From JAFGNB01 sp050304135 (lineage in GTDB: Bacteria > Fibrobacterota > Chitinivibrionia > Chitinivibrionales > Chitinispirillaceae): 64,000 nt of DNA. The DNA lies in the NCBI GenBank assembly GCA_050304135.1, contig JBNLDC010000042.1, positions 32,237 to 96,236 on the forward strand, in the 5' to 3' direction. Position 1 is the stretch's first letter. Each line of letters opens with the position of its first letter. The notes beneath the pieces were generated by a model. It searched no databases. It was not told the DNA's origin and was given only the letters and a program-made list of their open reading frames with translations. Shown here piece after piece: positions 56,076 through 64,000 of this stretch. A program made the translations under genes and the position numbers.

Positions 56076-57307
56076 ACTACTGCTGCGCTGCTCTCTTCCG
56101 GATCTTTATTTGCGTACTCCTGCTCGCGGCAGGGCGGGAAGCTGCGGAAATGAGTGGGAGTATATCGAGCGGTGTCTATCTGCAACAGGACCGGATAGAT
56201 ACGACCTCTACGCCGGTGACGCTGTACGAAGGCCTCAATCTTCAGGCAAAAGGTATTGGCCAGTCCGATTTTTCGCTGTACGGTGGAGGGTATGCAACCA
56301 ACGGTTTTTCCGCAATGGTACGTCATCCTGTCGAGTTAAGTCATTTGTACCTTGATGGTAAATTGCCTGGTAGTACCTTGTCGTTCAAGTTAGGCCGTCA
56401 TTACCAGTTTCTGGCTATTGACCCGATGTACATCGACGGCCTTTCACTCATGGCCTCTCCGCACAAACTGCTGAATATCTTTTTTGCCGGAGGGCGAATC
56501 CTTCCGTCAAGAGAGACCGGTTACTTTATGGAGCCCGGTTCCAGCGGGAACCTGGCCGAGGCTATGCTGCGCCTCTCCTCCCGGATCAACCGGCATATCC
56601 GGTTCGGACTCGGCTATCAGCAGCGTTTTACCAGAAAAACCGCATTTGACGGGATCACGGAACTTCAGGCGAGTTGTATCACCGGCCCTTTTTCATTGTA
56701 TAGTTTTGTGGACTACAGCCTTAAAAATGAAGTCGTTCAGGATGGCAGGGTGGTACTTCAGTTGCATCCCGGTGATCTGTTTTCCGTGTCGCTGCTTGGA
56801 GCTGTTGTCGACCGATCGGTTGACAGCAGTTCACGTATTGAACAGCTTGTTGTACGCAAACGTACGGAAGGTGGGATAGAATTCGCCGGGGGACGTGAAA
56901 AAGGTTTGATGGTGCGGGGTTCATATCAGGTGCGTGTATTTGAATCCGCATATATTTCCCATTCGTATTCTTTATCAGTAACCCTGCAGCGGTTTTCCTA
57001 TAGTTTCAATCAGGATATCAGTCGTGAAGGGTGGTCACTCAGGACCGGCCCTTCCGTCAGAATTGCCGATTGGCTTCATGCCGATCTCTGGTCGCGCATC
57101 ATGCGGTACGGGGCCTCGCCGTTTATGAATTACACCAGTAACAATACGTTGCTGGGAGTTTTCTCGCTGCGTATAATGCCGCATCCGGTTTTCCGGGCAA
57201 GAATAGATGTGGAAGGGCTTTCCAACCGGTATTACAAATCTGATTTCAGGGTCTATGTAAAGACCGATTTGCAGCTGTCTACATTCCGGGAGGAGAAACG
57301 GCAATGA
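56072..57307 (+). CDS. Outer-membrane beta-barrel (porin) of the cytochrome operon
   Basis: 411 aa from ATG 56072, which overlaps the cytochrome stop (ATGA). A start at 56048 would lie inside the cytochrome. The signal peptide is IFICVLLLAAGREA. The rest is alternating-hydrophobicity beta strands with typical barrel turns (SFKLGRHYQFLAID, RHIRFGLGYQQRFT, HADLWSRIMRYG). The last residues (KTDLQLSTFREEKRQ) do not end in an aromatic residue. There are no CxxCH motifs. Its position between the surface and periplasmic cytochromes suggests the porin of a porin-cytochrome conduit. The family (MtrB/OmbB-like) is inferred from context, not from direct sequence match. Confidence 0.75.
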   Translation: MNYCCAALFRIFICVLLLAAGREAAEMSGSISSGVYLQQDRIDTTSTPVTLYEGLNLQAKGIGQSDFSLYGGGYATNGFSAMVRHPVELSHLYLDGKLPGSTLSFKLGRHYQFLAIDPMYIDGLSLMASPHKLLNIFFAGGRILPSRETGYFMEPGSSGNLAEAMLRLSSRINRHIRFGLGYQQRFTRKTAFDGITELQASCITGPFSLYSFVDYSLKNEVVQDGRVVLQLHPGDLFSVSLLGAVVDRSVDSSSRIEQLVVRKRTEGGIEFAGGREKGLMVRGSYQVRVFESAYISHSYSLSVTLQRFSYSFNQDISREGWSLRTGPSVRIADWLHADLWSRIMRYGASPFMNYTSNNTLLGVFSLRIMPHPVFRARIDVEGLSNRYYKSDFRVYVKTDLQLSTFREEKRQ

Positions 57308-58038
57308 GTGTTAACCGGATTGCTGCGGTCTTGATGCTCGCGAGTGCAGGTACTGTTTTTGCTCAGATACCCACTACTCCCGATACGGTTGTCTTTTCGC
57401 ACCGTCTGCATATCAGTGATGTGGGTGTGGAATGCGAGAGTTGTCATCGCAGTGTTTTTGACGGTATCTATCATGAACTTCCGGTAATGAGTATGTGCAA
57501 TGAGTGCCACGAAGAGAATATAGCCACCGATGATATGACGAAGTGTGTTCTGTGTCATACGAATGTTCAAACCGCTACTGCGTATAAACCGCACCGCTCG
57601 GTGGAAATGTTTCCTCACAATAAGCACAGTAAACTGGAAAAGGATTGTCGTAACTGCCATACCTTGATAGAAAAGAGAGAATCGTATCTGGATGCTCCCC
57701 AAATAAAAATGGAATCATGCACTTCCTGTCACAGCGGGAAGCAAGCGGAATCCCGGTGTTCGGTTTGTCACCTTTCCTCCCGGGATCTCAAACCGAAGTC
57801 GCATAAAAACAGTTTCTTCGCCCGGCGCGGGCATGCGCTGGAAGCAAAAACAGAGGCGGAAAATTGTGAGATGTGTCATCAACCAGCTTCGTGTGACAAG
57901 TGCCACCGGGGGCAGGGTAGCATGGCGGTACATGAACCCGGTTTCAGGTATAACCATGAATTTTCGGTACGGACCGGCGAGAAGGACTGTACGGTATGCC
58001 ATGCTTCGGAAATTTTCTGCAGGTCGTGCCATAAGTAG
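57304..58038 (+). CDS. Exported decaheme-type c cytochrome (10 CxxCH)
   Basis: 244 aa with a signal peptide ending VFAQ, overlapping the previous gene by 4 nt (ATGA). Ten CxxCH motifs are CESCH, CNECH, CVLCH, CRNCH, CTSCH, CSVCH, CEMCH, CDKCH, CTVCH and CRSCH, the last two at the very end. Paired motifs and extra His (FSHRLHISD, MFPHNKHSK) give the bis-His-ligated cytochrome c3/c7-like layout. It would lie in the periplasm and pass electrons to the conduit barrel. No lipobox is present. The sequence resembles OmaB-type proteins by arrangement, not by recognised family. Confidence 0.88.
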   Translation: MSVNRIAAVLMLASAGTVFAQIPTTPDTVVFSHRLHISDVGVECESCHRSVFDGIYHELPVMSMCNECHEENIATDDMTKCVLCHTNVQTATAYKPHRSVEMFPHNKHSKLEKDCRNCHTLIEKRESYLDAPQIKMESCTSCHSGKQAESRCSVCHLSSRDLKPKSHKNSFFARRGHALEAKTEAENCEMCHQPASCDKCHRGQGSMAVHEPGFRYNHEFSVRTGEKDCTVCHASEIFCRSCHK

Positions 58039-58457
58039 TTTAGGCAGGTTCCCTCCTCGGATAGCCGCTACCCGGACACTAAACGTCGCGAATGTGTCCG
58101 ACCCGGTAAGCGCGGGATAATGTGAATAAGAACGATACTGATGTTTTTGTTTGTTCCCCGGTTATTCATGTATCTCTGGACAGGTAAAAATGCGCTCCCC
58201 AAAGAAACGATTTCACTTCGGTTGTCGGTGGAAACGGGCAGGTTGTGTCGTGGAGGGTTAAAATTCTGCACCGGTGAAGGTAGGTATACTCAGTGGAGGC
58301 GCAACTGATTACGCTTCCGGTCGATACATCGGGCAATAGCCTGTTCCGATTAATCAGAACATAAAATTCAAGCAAAGCTGTCGATTCCTGTAATTTATTC
58401 TTTTTCTCCATTATATTTCATAAAGAGTTCGGTGGTCCGATGTAATGTTTTCAGTAC

Positions 58458-58533
58458 GCTTATGGTGAGCTGAGTTTACCCATCGGCTCCCTCCGCAGCC
58501 TGCCTGCGGACGGAGCCGATGGGAACCATAAGC
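58458..58533. repeat. Long palindromic element, first
   Basis: GCTTATGGT (58458-58466) pairs with ACCATAAGC (58525-58533). Inside, CCCATCGGCTCC (58479-58490) pairs with GGAGCCGATGGG (58512-58523), and TCCGCAG pairs with CTGCGGA. The result is a long interrupted hairpin. It resembles REP/BIME-type intergenic repeats. Confidence 0.6.
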
Positions 58534-58601
58534 CCGTTCTCAGATTCGCATTATCCTTCGACAGGTGTCAGATGAACGGAATCGGCAGTTCACGTACCTG
58601 A

Positions 58602-58759
58602 GTAATTAGTTTCTGTTCAGGATTTCCCTATTCGGTCGTTGAGCGGAGTCGAAACGATCGATTCCTTACAAATTCGGGCACACTTCGACGGGGCTCAGTG
58701 CATCGCTTCGACTCCGCTCAGTGTCCGAATTTAACCTGTTCTGAACAGGAACTAATTAC
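58602..58759. repeat. Nested inverted repeat, MITE-like (~158 bp)
   Basis: The outer arms are GTAATTAGTT plus CTGTTCAG (58602-58620) and CTGAACAG plus AACTAATTAC (58741-58759). The inner arms are ATTCGG, TGAGCGGAGTCGAA, CGAT (~58630-58658) and the complement at 58702-58730 (about 25 of 29 match). The GAGCGGAGTCGAA core resembles repeats common in Bacteroidota-type genomes. There is no gene inside. Confidence 0.6.
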
Positions 58760-59110
58760 GGGTTCTACAAAAAGTTCAAAGTATTTCGCGATGTTTCTTC
58801 TTTATTCATGCCGACGATAGAATACGGTCAGATGACAGTTCGGTGAATTATACAGTACGAACAAGACGTTTAAGGGGCTGTCTTTGAAGTGGAGGCGGTG
58901 GGCCTCGTTCATTTTTCCCGATTCGTGCGGAGAAAAGGCAATGAACCGGATAGGTGGTGCAATGCCTGTTTTCGAGACTTTACCGTTACTTCCTTCTGGA
59001 TTGCCACATTGGTTTCACGTATGGTGATACATGCTGTCCGTTGAATTTCCGGTCAATCCGGAACGCTCGTTCATTCTCACTTGTGAAAATTGAGGAAGGA
59101 GAAAACCTTT

Positions 59111-60487
59111 ATGGGATACTCAGGAATAGTTTTTCGTTGTAAGACCGTATTGTCCGTCATTGCGGTGGTAGGTATGGCTGTGCAGGAGAATTCCGCAGCC
59201 CCGGCCTGTCCCTGCGACATCTACAAGGCTGGAGGAACGCCGTGTGTCGCAGCTCACAGTACGGTGCGGGCCCTTTACGCATCATATGACGGACCGCTTT
59301 ACCAGGTCCGGCGTCAGTCGGACAATACTACTCTGGACATCGGCGTCCTGAGCCCCGGAGGCTTTGCCGACGGTGCCGCGCAGGATGCATTCTGTGCAGG
59401 TACAAAGTGTGTTGTCACCGGCGTTTACGATCAGTCCGGCAAGGGAAACGACATGTGGTACCAGGGCTCAGTCCAGGTCCCGGGTTCAAACGTCAGTATC
59501 CCGGCAACCGCCACCAAGGAAGTGGTTACCATCAGCGGTCACAAGACCTATTCGCTCTATATAGATCCCAATGTCTGTTACTGGCATGACGGTTCACGGT
59601 CGGGTATGCCGACCGGAAGCGAACCGGAGGGAATGTACATGGTGACCAGCGGCAAGCACTATAACGGAGGGTGCTGCTTTGATTACGGGAATAGCGAGAC
59701 AACGAGAATGCCCGACGGTGCAGGTACGATGGATGCTATCAACTTCAGCAATCAGTGCTGGTACGGCAAGGCAGACAGTCCGGGGCCATGGGTGCAGGTT
59801 GATCTTGAATGGGGGCTTTTTTCTGGAGGCAGCCAATCCTGGAATTCGAACCAGAAGTCGTTTCCTCACCAGTACGTCACGGCCATGCTTAAAAACAACG
59901 GGACAAGCGAGTTCGCATTGAAGGGTGCCAACGCAGCTTATGAAGATGGCGATACCCTTTACACGAATTACAAAGGAAGACTTCCCTCGGGATGGAGCCC
60001 GATGAAGAAACAGGGAGCCATTACACTGGGGTGCGGTGGTGACTGCTGCAAGCCGGGCGGCGGTGCCAACCTGAGCGCCGGGACCTTCTATGAAGGGGCT
60101 ATTGTCGCCGGTTATCCGTCGGATGAGACCGAAGAGGAGGTTCACAACAACATTCTTGCCGCCGGGTACGGGAGTGAAACGGCACCACCGGTGTACATTT
60201 CGAAAAGTTTCGCCACTGCGCGGGTGTTGTCTCCTCTGGTGGTTGATTATAATATGTCAAATAGCTCCGTGGTCTTCGGCTACACCCTTCGGACCGCCCG
60301 GCAGGTGAACATGACTGTTTTTAATCAGCAGGGCAGAATGATCGATGCGATCGTTGACGGCGTTAAATCCGCCGGCAGACATACAAATGTCTGGAATGCC
60401 GCGCGGGTACCGGCAGGTGTTTATGTATGCAGGGCGACACTGAACGGCAGAGTGGGGTGGACCGGTAAAATCGTCATTGGAAAATAG
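59111..60487 (+). CDS. GH54-like alpha-L-arabinofuranosidase with FlgD/T9SS-like tail
   Basis: 458 aa from ATG 59111 (AAGGAG upstream; a start at 59090 is weaker). A signal peptide ends near NSAA. The catalytic part begins ACPCDIYKAGGTPCVAAHST, continues RALYASYDGPLYQV, and has NGGCCFDYGNSET, the Cys-paired start of fungal AbfB enzymes. VDLEWGLFSGG matches the nucleophile segment (DLE) of GH54, and the residue after Glu is Trp where Asn is usual in fungal enzymes I recall. CGGDCC carries the candidate acid Asp. The C-terminus ends KSAGRHTNVWNAARVPAGVY, a FlgD-like tail. The enzyme removes arabinofuranose from arabinans or arabinoxylans. Confidence 0.85.
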   Translation: MGYSGIVFRCKTVLSVIAVVGMAVQENSAAPACPCDIYKAGGTPCVAAHSTVRALYASYDGPLYQVRRQSDNTTLDIGVLSPGGFADGAAQDAFCAGTKCVVTGVYDQSGKGNDMWYQGSVQVPGSNVSIPATATKEVVTISGHKTYSLYIDPNVCYWHDGSRSGMPTGSEPEGMYMVTSGKHYNGGCCFDYGNSETTRMPDGAGTMDAINFSNQCWYGKADSPGPWVQVDLEWGLFSGGSQSWNSNQKSFPHQYVTAMLKNNGTSEFALKGANAAYEDGDTLYTNYKGRLPSGWSPMKKQGAITLGCGGDCCKPGGGANLSAGTFYEGAIVAGYPSDETEEEVHNNILAAGYGSETAPPVYISKSFATARVLSPLVVDYNMSNSSVVFGYTLRTARQVNMTVFNQQGRMIDAIVDGVKSAGRHTNVWNAARVPAGVYVCRATLNGRVGWTGKIVIGK

Positions 60488-60518
60488 ACGGATGTATTCA
60501 CAATAACAGGAGGAGTTC

Positions 60519-61043
60519 ATGAAAAAAAGGCATATCGTTATTGCCGTGTTGTTTTCTTTCTGCACGTTCTGCACAAAGGAAAATCCCGTGGATGTTTCAA
60601 CGATTGGTGACTATCGTGACAGTATCGTCCTGGATCTGTATTCGTATAATGTCTATACTTTTACCCATTATAAACAATATTACGGTAATGTGGAAATCAC
60701 CGAAAAAGGTCAGTCATTGTTACGGCCGATTGATTCTTCGTATCTGCATTCGTATGATACCAGCATGTACAGCGCCGTTATTGTACCGAAATATGAACCG
60801 AACAGATTTGAGGCTTGGTTGTATGATTCAATACCGCTGATCAGTGTCGCCGAGGAGGATAACCCTGAAATTCTCGTAAAAGCGTATTCGTTTTCCATGC
60901 ACTACTTTTTTTGTCCGGATACGCTGTCTAAAAATTTTGACAAGAGTATAAAACCGATAGAATTATCCTATGTATACGGGTACGGGTTTGTCATTCGTGA
61001 TCCGATCTGGGGATTAGGAAAATTGAAAATATATTACAAGTAG
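60519..61043 (+). CDS. Small lipoprotein of unknown function
   Basis: 174 aa. The N-terminus MKKRHIVIAVLFSFCTFCTK is a signal with a lipobox-like FCTFC. AGGAGG lies 5 nt before the ATG, the best ribosome site in this region. The mature protein has a Tyr-rich beta segment (YSYNVYTFTHYKQYYG) and no known domain. It follows the GH54 gene after 31 bp, so both may be co-transcribed. Confidence 0.6.
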   Translation: MKKRHIVIAVLFSFCTFCTKENPVDVSTIGDYRDSIVLDLYSYNVYTFTHYKQYYGNVEITEKGQSLLRPIDSSYLHSYDTSMYSAVIVPKYEPNRFEAWLYDSIPLISVAEEDNPEILVKAYSFSMHYFFCPDTLSKNFDKSIKPIELSYVYGYGFVIRDPIWGLGKLKIYYK

Positions 61044-61660
61044 TATCTGTTCAGTGATGAACTGATTCTTGCCTGAAGCGCCGACCCTGCACCCCGGGGG
61101 AGGGAGGGACCGCGGACATGCGGTACCGTGGAATACCTGCCGGGAACCGACAACGCAGGGTTACGCCGCGTGGCGTACCCCTGCGGGATACCGGGAAGCG
61201 GGCGCCCCGTTCAGGTTGCTGCCGGTTCCATGACGGTATCCGCTTTCTTCGTCTTCGCACCCCGGCGCCGTGGGGGCCGGATCATGAATTCGGCGGCGGT
61301 TTTCCGGTCATGCCGGTAGATGAAGCGTGCCTGCCTGATCGCCGCGTCGACGGTCGAGGCTGTGACGATATTGAGAGAATGTTCCCCGCACACGCGGGGA
61401 CATAACCCCCCAAAACCACTTCAGTGAAATGGCCGTTCCGGCAGGGGTGTTACGAGCTGGAAATTTATTTTTCATCCGATGTCCGGACCGCTGGTATATT
61501 AAAAATGCTCCGCTATGGGGCATTTGTTTCATCTGCTGTAATAGTGCCGCCTTGGCACTCCGTTTATGCTGATTCTGCTCGTTCTCAATGGTAATATTTA
61601 TTTTATTACCAACTGAATTTACATCATCACCTCAATCAACCGGATAGTACGAGGAACACA
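61044..61660. other. Gene-free stretch with a lone CRISPR-like hairpin
   Basis: About 617 bp. The 61100-61320 part is GC-rich and reads open in several frames, but none is convincing. A single GTTCCCCGCACACGCGGGGA hairpin stands at 61381-61400. From 61541 onward the DNA matches the upstream of SGNH copy 1. Confidence 0.4.
61381..61408. repeat. Lone sequence resembling a type I-E CRISPR repeat
   Basis: GTTCCCCGCACACGCGGGGA is followed by CATAACCC. CCCCGC/GCGGGG form a 6-bp stem with an ACAC loop, as in type I-E repeats. No second copy or spacer pattern was seen within a few hundred bases and no cas gene is in the window, so it is at most a stranded single repeat. Confidence 0.35.
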
Positions 61661-63067
61661 ATGATCCACCGGCAGGCACAGATTTCTTCAGGGTTTCGTA
61701 CACTGGTACTCATTGGTACATTTCTTTTAATTCCCGCATCGATATTTGCCGCGATAAAACCGATGCCGTGCATCAGCTGCGACCAGCCGGCATTCGTTTC
61801 CGGGACAATTACCGGCAACGCCTCGATGACCAACGCATTCTCCACATCCATGTGGCGCTCGGAAGGGCAACCCGCCTGGGTGGCGTATGATCTTTCCACG
61901 GTTCCCGCGGAGCAACGAACCACCATTCTCGTGGCATGGTACAGTCAGGGTGGTGATCATGACAATCACATTGTTTACGGAAAACGGTATAACGCTCCCG
62001 GACCTTACGTCATTGAAGGAAATAGCGCCAACGGGGGTGAAGACAGTGCGCCGACAGATGGATGGGACATCCTCTACAGCAGCCCCGATCCCGATTCTCA
62101 ATCGTACAGTTGTTATCAGCTCCGTTTAGATAATTTTTCGAGCTACAACTGGCTTCGTTTCCGCACCCTGAAGGACAACCCCGACAACGATCTATATAAT
62201 CACGACCTTACTCTTAAAATGGACGTCTACGATATTTCCGAAGGTGCCACCGACTCGTGGCTCATTGTCGGGAATTCGATTACCGCCGGTGCATGGCAGG
62301 CGAATGAATTCGGTGTGCTTGTTCACGAGGAAAGGGAAGAGTTCCGGCCTGCGTGGTCCGGAGGCGGTATCGGGTATATGAAGACGTCCGACGGTGCCGA
62401 ACGGATGCTGCCTAAATGGCTTCCTGAATTTCCCGGAAAGTATGTGGCTATTTCCCTCGGTACCAATGACGCCACACTCGGTCGAAAAGCCACTGCCAAT
62501 GACCTCACCACATTTTACAACAATTACGAGTCAATGGTAGAGCAGGTTACCGATGCGGATAAAACGCCGGTTGTCGGAACAATTATGTGGTCGACGGACG
62601 CCATAAACCAGTACAACATTCAGGAGTTCAATAAAAAACTTGATGAGCTGCGTACCGCCTACCCGAACATTATCACGGGGCCGGATCTCTACAGCGCATT
62701 CAAGGACCATACCGAATGGATGAACGATAAACTGCACCCGAACAAAACCGGTTATGAACAACTGCGCGCAATCTGGGCACAGTGGGCTCTTGATAACATC
62801 TATTTCAGCAGCACTGTTTCCCCGCACTATAAACAAAACCAAAAACGATCAGCAGTACGAAATGCTGTCCGGTATGCAAGCTCCGGAAACCGCTTGATCG
62901 TAGCTACCGCCATGACCGGTACGATCAGGATATTTGATCTGTCGGGAACCAAACTGGCGGAAGTGAAGAAAATCGACTCCAGTCCGTTCTACCTGCCGGT
63001 CAGGACCACCGGTGTCTGCCTGATACGGTTCAATGATTTGCCTGCGGTCAGTGTAATTACGAGATAA
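61661..63067 (+). CDS. Secreted SGNH hydrolase (esterase-type), copy 2
   Basis: 468 aa, exactly the length of the gene at 49504 and near identical, with scattered substitutions and no indels. Signal peptide, N-terminal beta-sandwich and SGNH blocks (LIVGNSITAGAW, SLGTNDATLG, MNDKLHPNKTGYEQL) are all preserved, so it should be active. The C-terminal tail (TGTIRIFDLSGTKLAEVK) is also kept. GAGGAA lies ~7 nt before the ATG. The duplicated unit extends ~120 bp upstream and ~30 bp downstream. It follows from a segmental duplication about 12 kb away. Confidence 0.87.
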   Translation: MIHRQAQISSGFRTLVLIGTFLLIPASIFAAIKPMPCISCDQPAFVSGTITGNASMTNAFSTSMWRSEGQPAWVAYDLSTVPAEQRTTILVAWYSQGGDHDNHIVYGKRYNAPGPYVIEGNSANGGEDSAPTDGWDILYSSPDPDSQSYSCYQLRLDNFSSYNWLRFRTLKDNPDNDLYNHDLTLKMDVYDISEGATDSWLIVGNSITAGAWQANEFGVLVHEEREEFRPAWSGGGIGYMKTSDGAERMLPKWLPEFPGKYVAISLGTNDATLGRKATANDLTTFYNNYESMVEQVTDADKTPVVGTIMWSTDAINQYNIQEFNKKLDELRTAYPNIITGPDLYSAFKDHTEWMNDKLHPNKTGYEQLRAIWAQWALDNIYFSSTVSPHYKQNQKRSAVRNAVRYASSGNRLIVATAMTGTIRIFDLSGTKLAEVKKIDSSPFYLPVRTTGVCLIRFNDLPAVSVITR

Positions 63068-63315
63068 AACAGTATGATGCACCTGTTCATTGCTGCACGA
63101 CAGAGTGATCTGAGACCGAAATATTGGATACGCTGTTAACACCCATGCCATTCTACAGTTTTCCAAACTCAATTGACTCAGCAGCGGGCGCTCCGCCCCT
63201 GCTGCCCCGGCCTAAGGATGGCTCGGCTTCCACCCTTAGGATTTCTTCGACCTTTTTCAGCACCGCACGAACATCAAATGTCAATCTTATCTTCAAGCGT
63301 GTGGAAGGTTTGTAA
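63068..63315. other. Gap with hairpin and a possible gene fragment
   Basis: About 250 bp. A hairpin with arms CAGCAG and GGGCG (63179-63204) stands out. On the minus strand a 47-codon frame (starting near TTG 63305) reads KIRLTFDVRAVLKKVEEILR before a GC-rich tail. It may be a gene remnant, but I do not recognise it. Confidence 0.3.
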
Positions 63316-63843
63316 TTACAGGTGTGGTTTGAAGTTCACTCTTTTTTCAAGCAGTTCCTTTACTTTATTGTTCATCACATTGAACCTGTTATACGTTTCT
63401 TTGTAAATCTTTCCACCAAAGGATTTACCGAATAACCCCTTCCAATATTCTCCCTGAATAAACCGAACGGTAGTGCTATCTATCGGATCCAGTATAAAGT
63501 AATGTTTCGCCCGAAAAATAAATCCCAATGACCCTCCCCATGAGAGTAATTCATCGGACTTTAATTCAAGAATGTAGGCGGAAAATTTTGTGGAAGTGGA
63601 ATCTTCGTTTTTCACAGTAACCTTTATTTTACTTTTCAATTTTGGTTCACCCTTTATGGCTGTTATATATGGATGCCAGAGGGGATATTTATTGAAATCA
63701 ATAAGAAGCTGCCAAATCTGATCAGGAGTTGCATGAATGTCAATTTCTGTTCTTACGCCGTTCTCATTAAAGTATGTCTGTGTCATAACGATCGTTGGTA
63801 TACTTAGTAAAATAAAACACAATTTTTTTGGAAGGAACTTCAT
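63316..63843 (-). CDS. Exported SRPBCC-domain protein
   Basis: 175 aa from ATG 63843 (an ATG at 63849 adds two residues). The N-terminus MKFLPKKLCFILLSIPTIV with TMTQT-type cleavage is a signal peptide. The rest is a START-like SRPBCC fold: TEIDIHATPDQIWQLLIDFN, YPLWHPYI, and a late helix NVMNNKVKELLEKRV. SRPBCC domains bind hydrophobic ligands. The exact ligand and pathway are unknown. It is AT-rich, with no linked gene on the minus strand in view. Confidence 0.7.
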   Translation of the reverse strand: MKFLPKKLCFILLSIPTIVMTQTYFNENGVRTEIDIHATPDQIWQLLIDFNKYPLWHPYITAIKGEPKLKSKIKVTVKNEDSTSTKFSAYILELKSDELLSWGGSLGFIFRAKHYFILDPIDSTTVRFIQGEYWKGLFGKSFGGKIYKETYNRFNVMNNKVKELLEKRVNFKPHL

Positions 63844-63982
63844 GATCATAGCATCAATAATTACCTAAAACGAACGATACCTTGACATAAAAAATACACC
63901 CTTTGAGGCGTTTCATGCAGTAAATTTAAGGTGTTGAAACAAAAAAACACTGCACAAAAACGAACACTCAAAAGGTGATACA

Positions 63983-64000
63983 ATGAAGATAGGTTACGAC
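63983..64000 (+). CDS. Possible gene start at the right edge
   Basis: ATG 63983 opens MKIGYD, six codons before the window ends, and is preceded by AAAGGTG 5 nt upstream. The start resembles that of GT1-type glycosyltransferases (MKIGYDAKR), but only a few residues are visible, so the product cannot be called. Confidence 0.3.

Larger units (their letters stand above)
58039..59110. other. Repeat-rich gap after the cytochrome operon
   Basis: About 1.07 kb without a gene. It holds two strong palindromic elements (58458-58533 and 58602-58759, described separately). A hairpin CGGACAC...GTGTCCG (58073-58100) follows the operon end but lacks a T-tract. The last 30 bp supply AAGGAG for the gene at 59111. 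Confidence 0.45.

Noticed and set aside
61051..61405. Overlapping frames on both strands in a GC-rich patch
   Set aside because: All three alternatives are arginine/proline-rich, none has a ribosome site or family, and GC-rich DNA commonly stays open by chance.
61381..61408. CRISPR array
   Set aside because: Only one repeat-like hairpin was seen, with no spacing pattern or cas genes. Kept as a single repeat-like site, not an array.

Overview
The window looks like a chromosome segment of a Fibrobacterota-type bacterium (Fibrobacter, Chitinispirillum or relatives). Two genes belong to the TIGR02147/DUF4423 paralog family best known from Fibrobacter. There is a plant-polysaccharide set: a GH9 cellulase, a GH54-like arabinofuranosidase, two SGNH esterases and a NodB-type deacetylase. 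Many secreted proteins end in a FlgD/type-IX-like C-terminal domain. Housekeeping stretches are GC-richer, while accessory stretches are AT-rich and hold gene remnants and repeats. The assignment is inference from gene content.

Layout. 1-9.7 kb is accessory: a deacetylase running off the left edge, an IS91-type transposase remnant, a TIGR02147 regulator with an overlapping propeller lipoprotein, a secreted papain-like protease with a small partner, a decayed secreted-protein gene, and a histidine kinase/response-regulator pair that looks cut at both ends. 9.7-21.7 kb is core: priA, a flippase-like membrane protein, a glycogen-synthase-like enzyme, an acidic membrane-anchored protein, rlmB (opposite strand), tatA-tatC-(TatB-like fused to 5-formyl-THF cyclo-ligase), a DUF2953-like protein and mlaE. 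21.7-27.7 kb has a second TIGR02147 regulator with two paralogous lipoproteins. 27.9-29.9 kb has tRNA-Glu with a clear promoter and terminator, then a LytS/LytTR two-component pair. 30-37.8 kb, on the minus strand, is a chemosensory operon (STAS, cheA, cheW, cheB, response regulator, cheR, cheY) with no receptor gene, plus one more receiver protein. 38-43.9 kb holds a Tat-exported DUF362 protein and an ExbD-ExbD-TonB-like operon. 43.9-51.8 kb holds the GH9 enzyme, an SGNH hydrolase and small secreted proteins. 52.3-58.0 kb is a three-gene multiheme cytochrome operon. 58-64 kb has palindromic repeats, the GH54-like enzyme, a lipoprotein, the second SGNH copy and an SRPBCC protein.

The most striking system is 52314-58038. 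It encodes a lipoprotein with 28 CxxCH and 12 CxxxxCH motifs, an outer-membrane beta-barrel candidate, and a 10-CxxCH exported cytochrome, joined by two 4-nt start/stop overlaps. This is the composition of a porin-cytochrome conduit for extracellular electron transfer, unexpected beside a polysaccharide-degrading gene set. Other unusual items are the TatB-like/5-FCL fusion, two genes with no ATG/GTG/TTG start although the rest of each frame is intact (LytTR regulator and large cytochrome), a ~165-bp leader present at two loci, a 1.5-kb duplicated SGNH segment, and a bacteriohemerythrin remnant inside the chemosensory operon.
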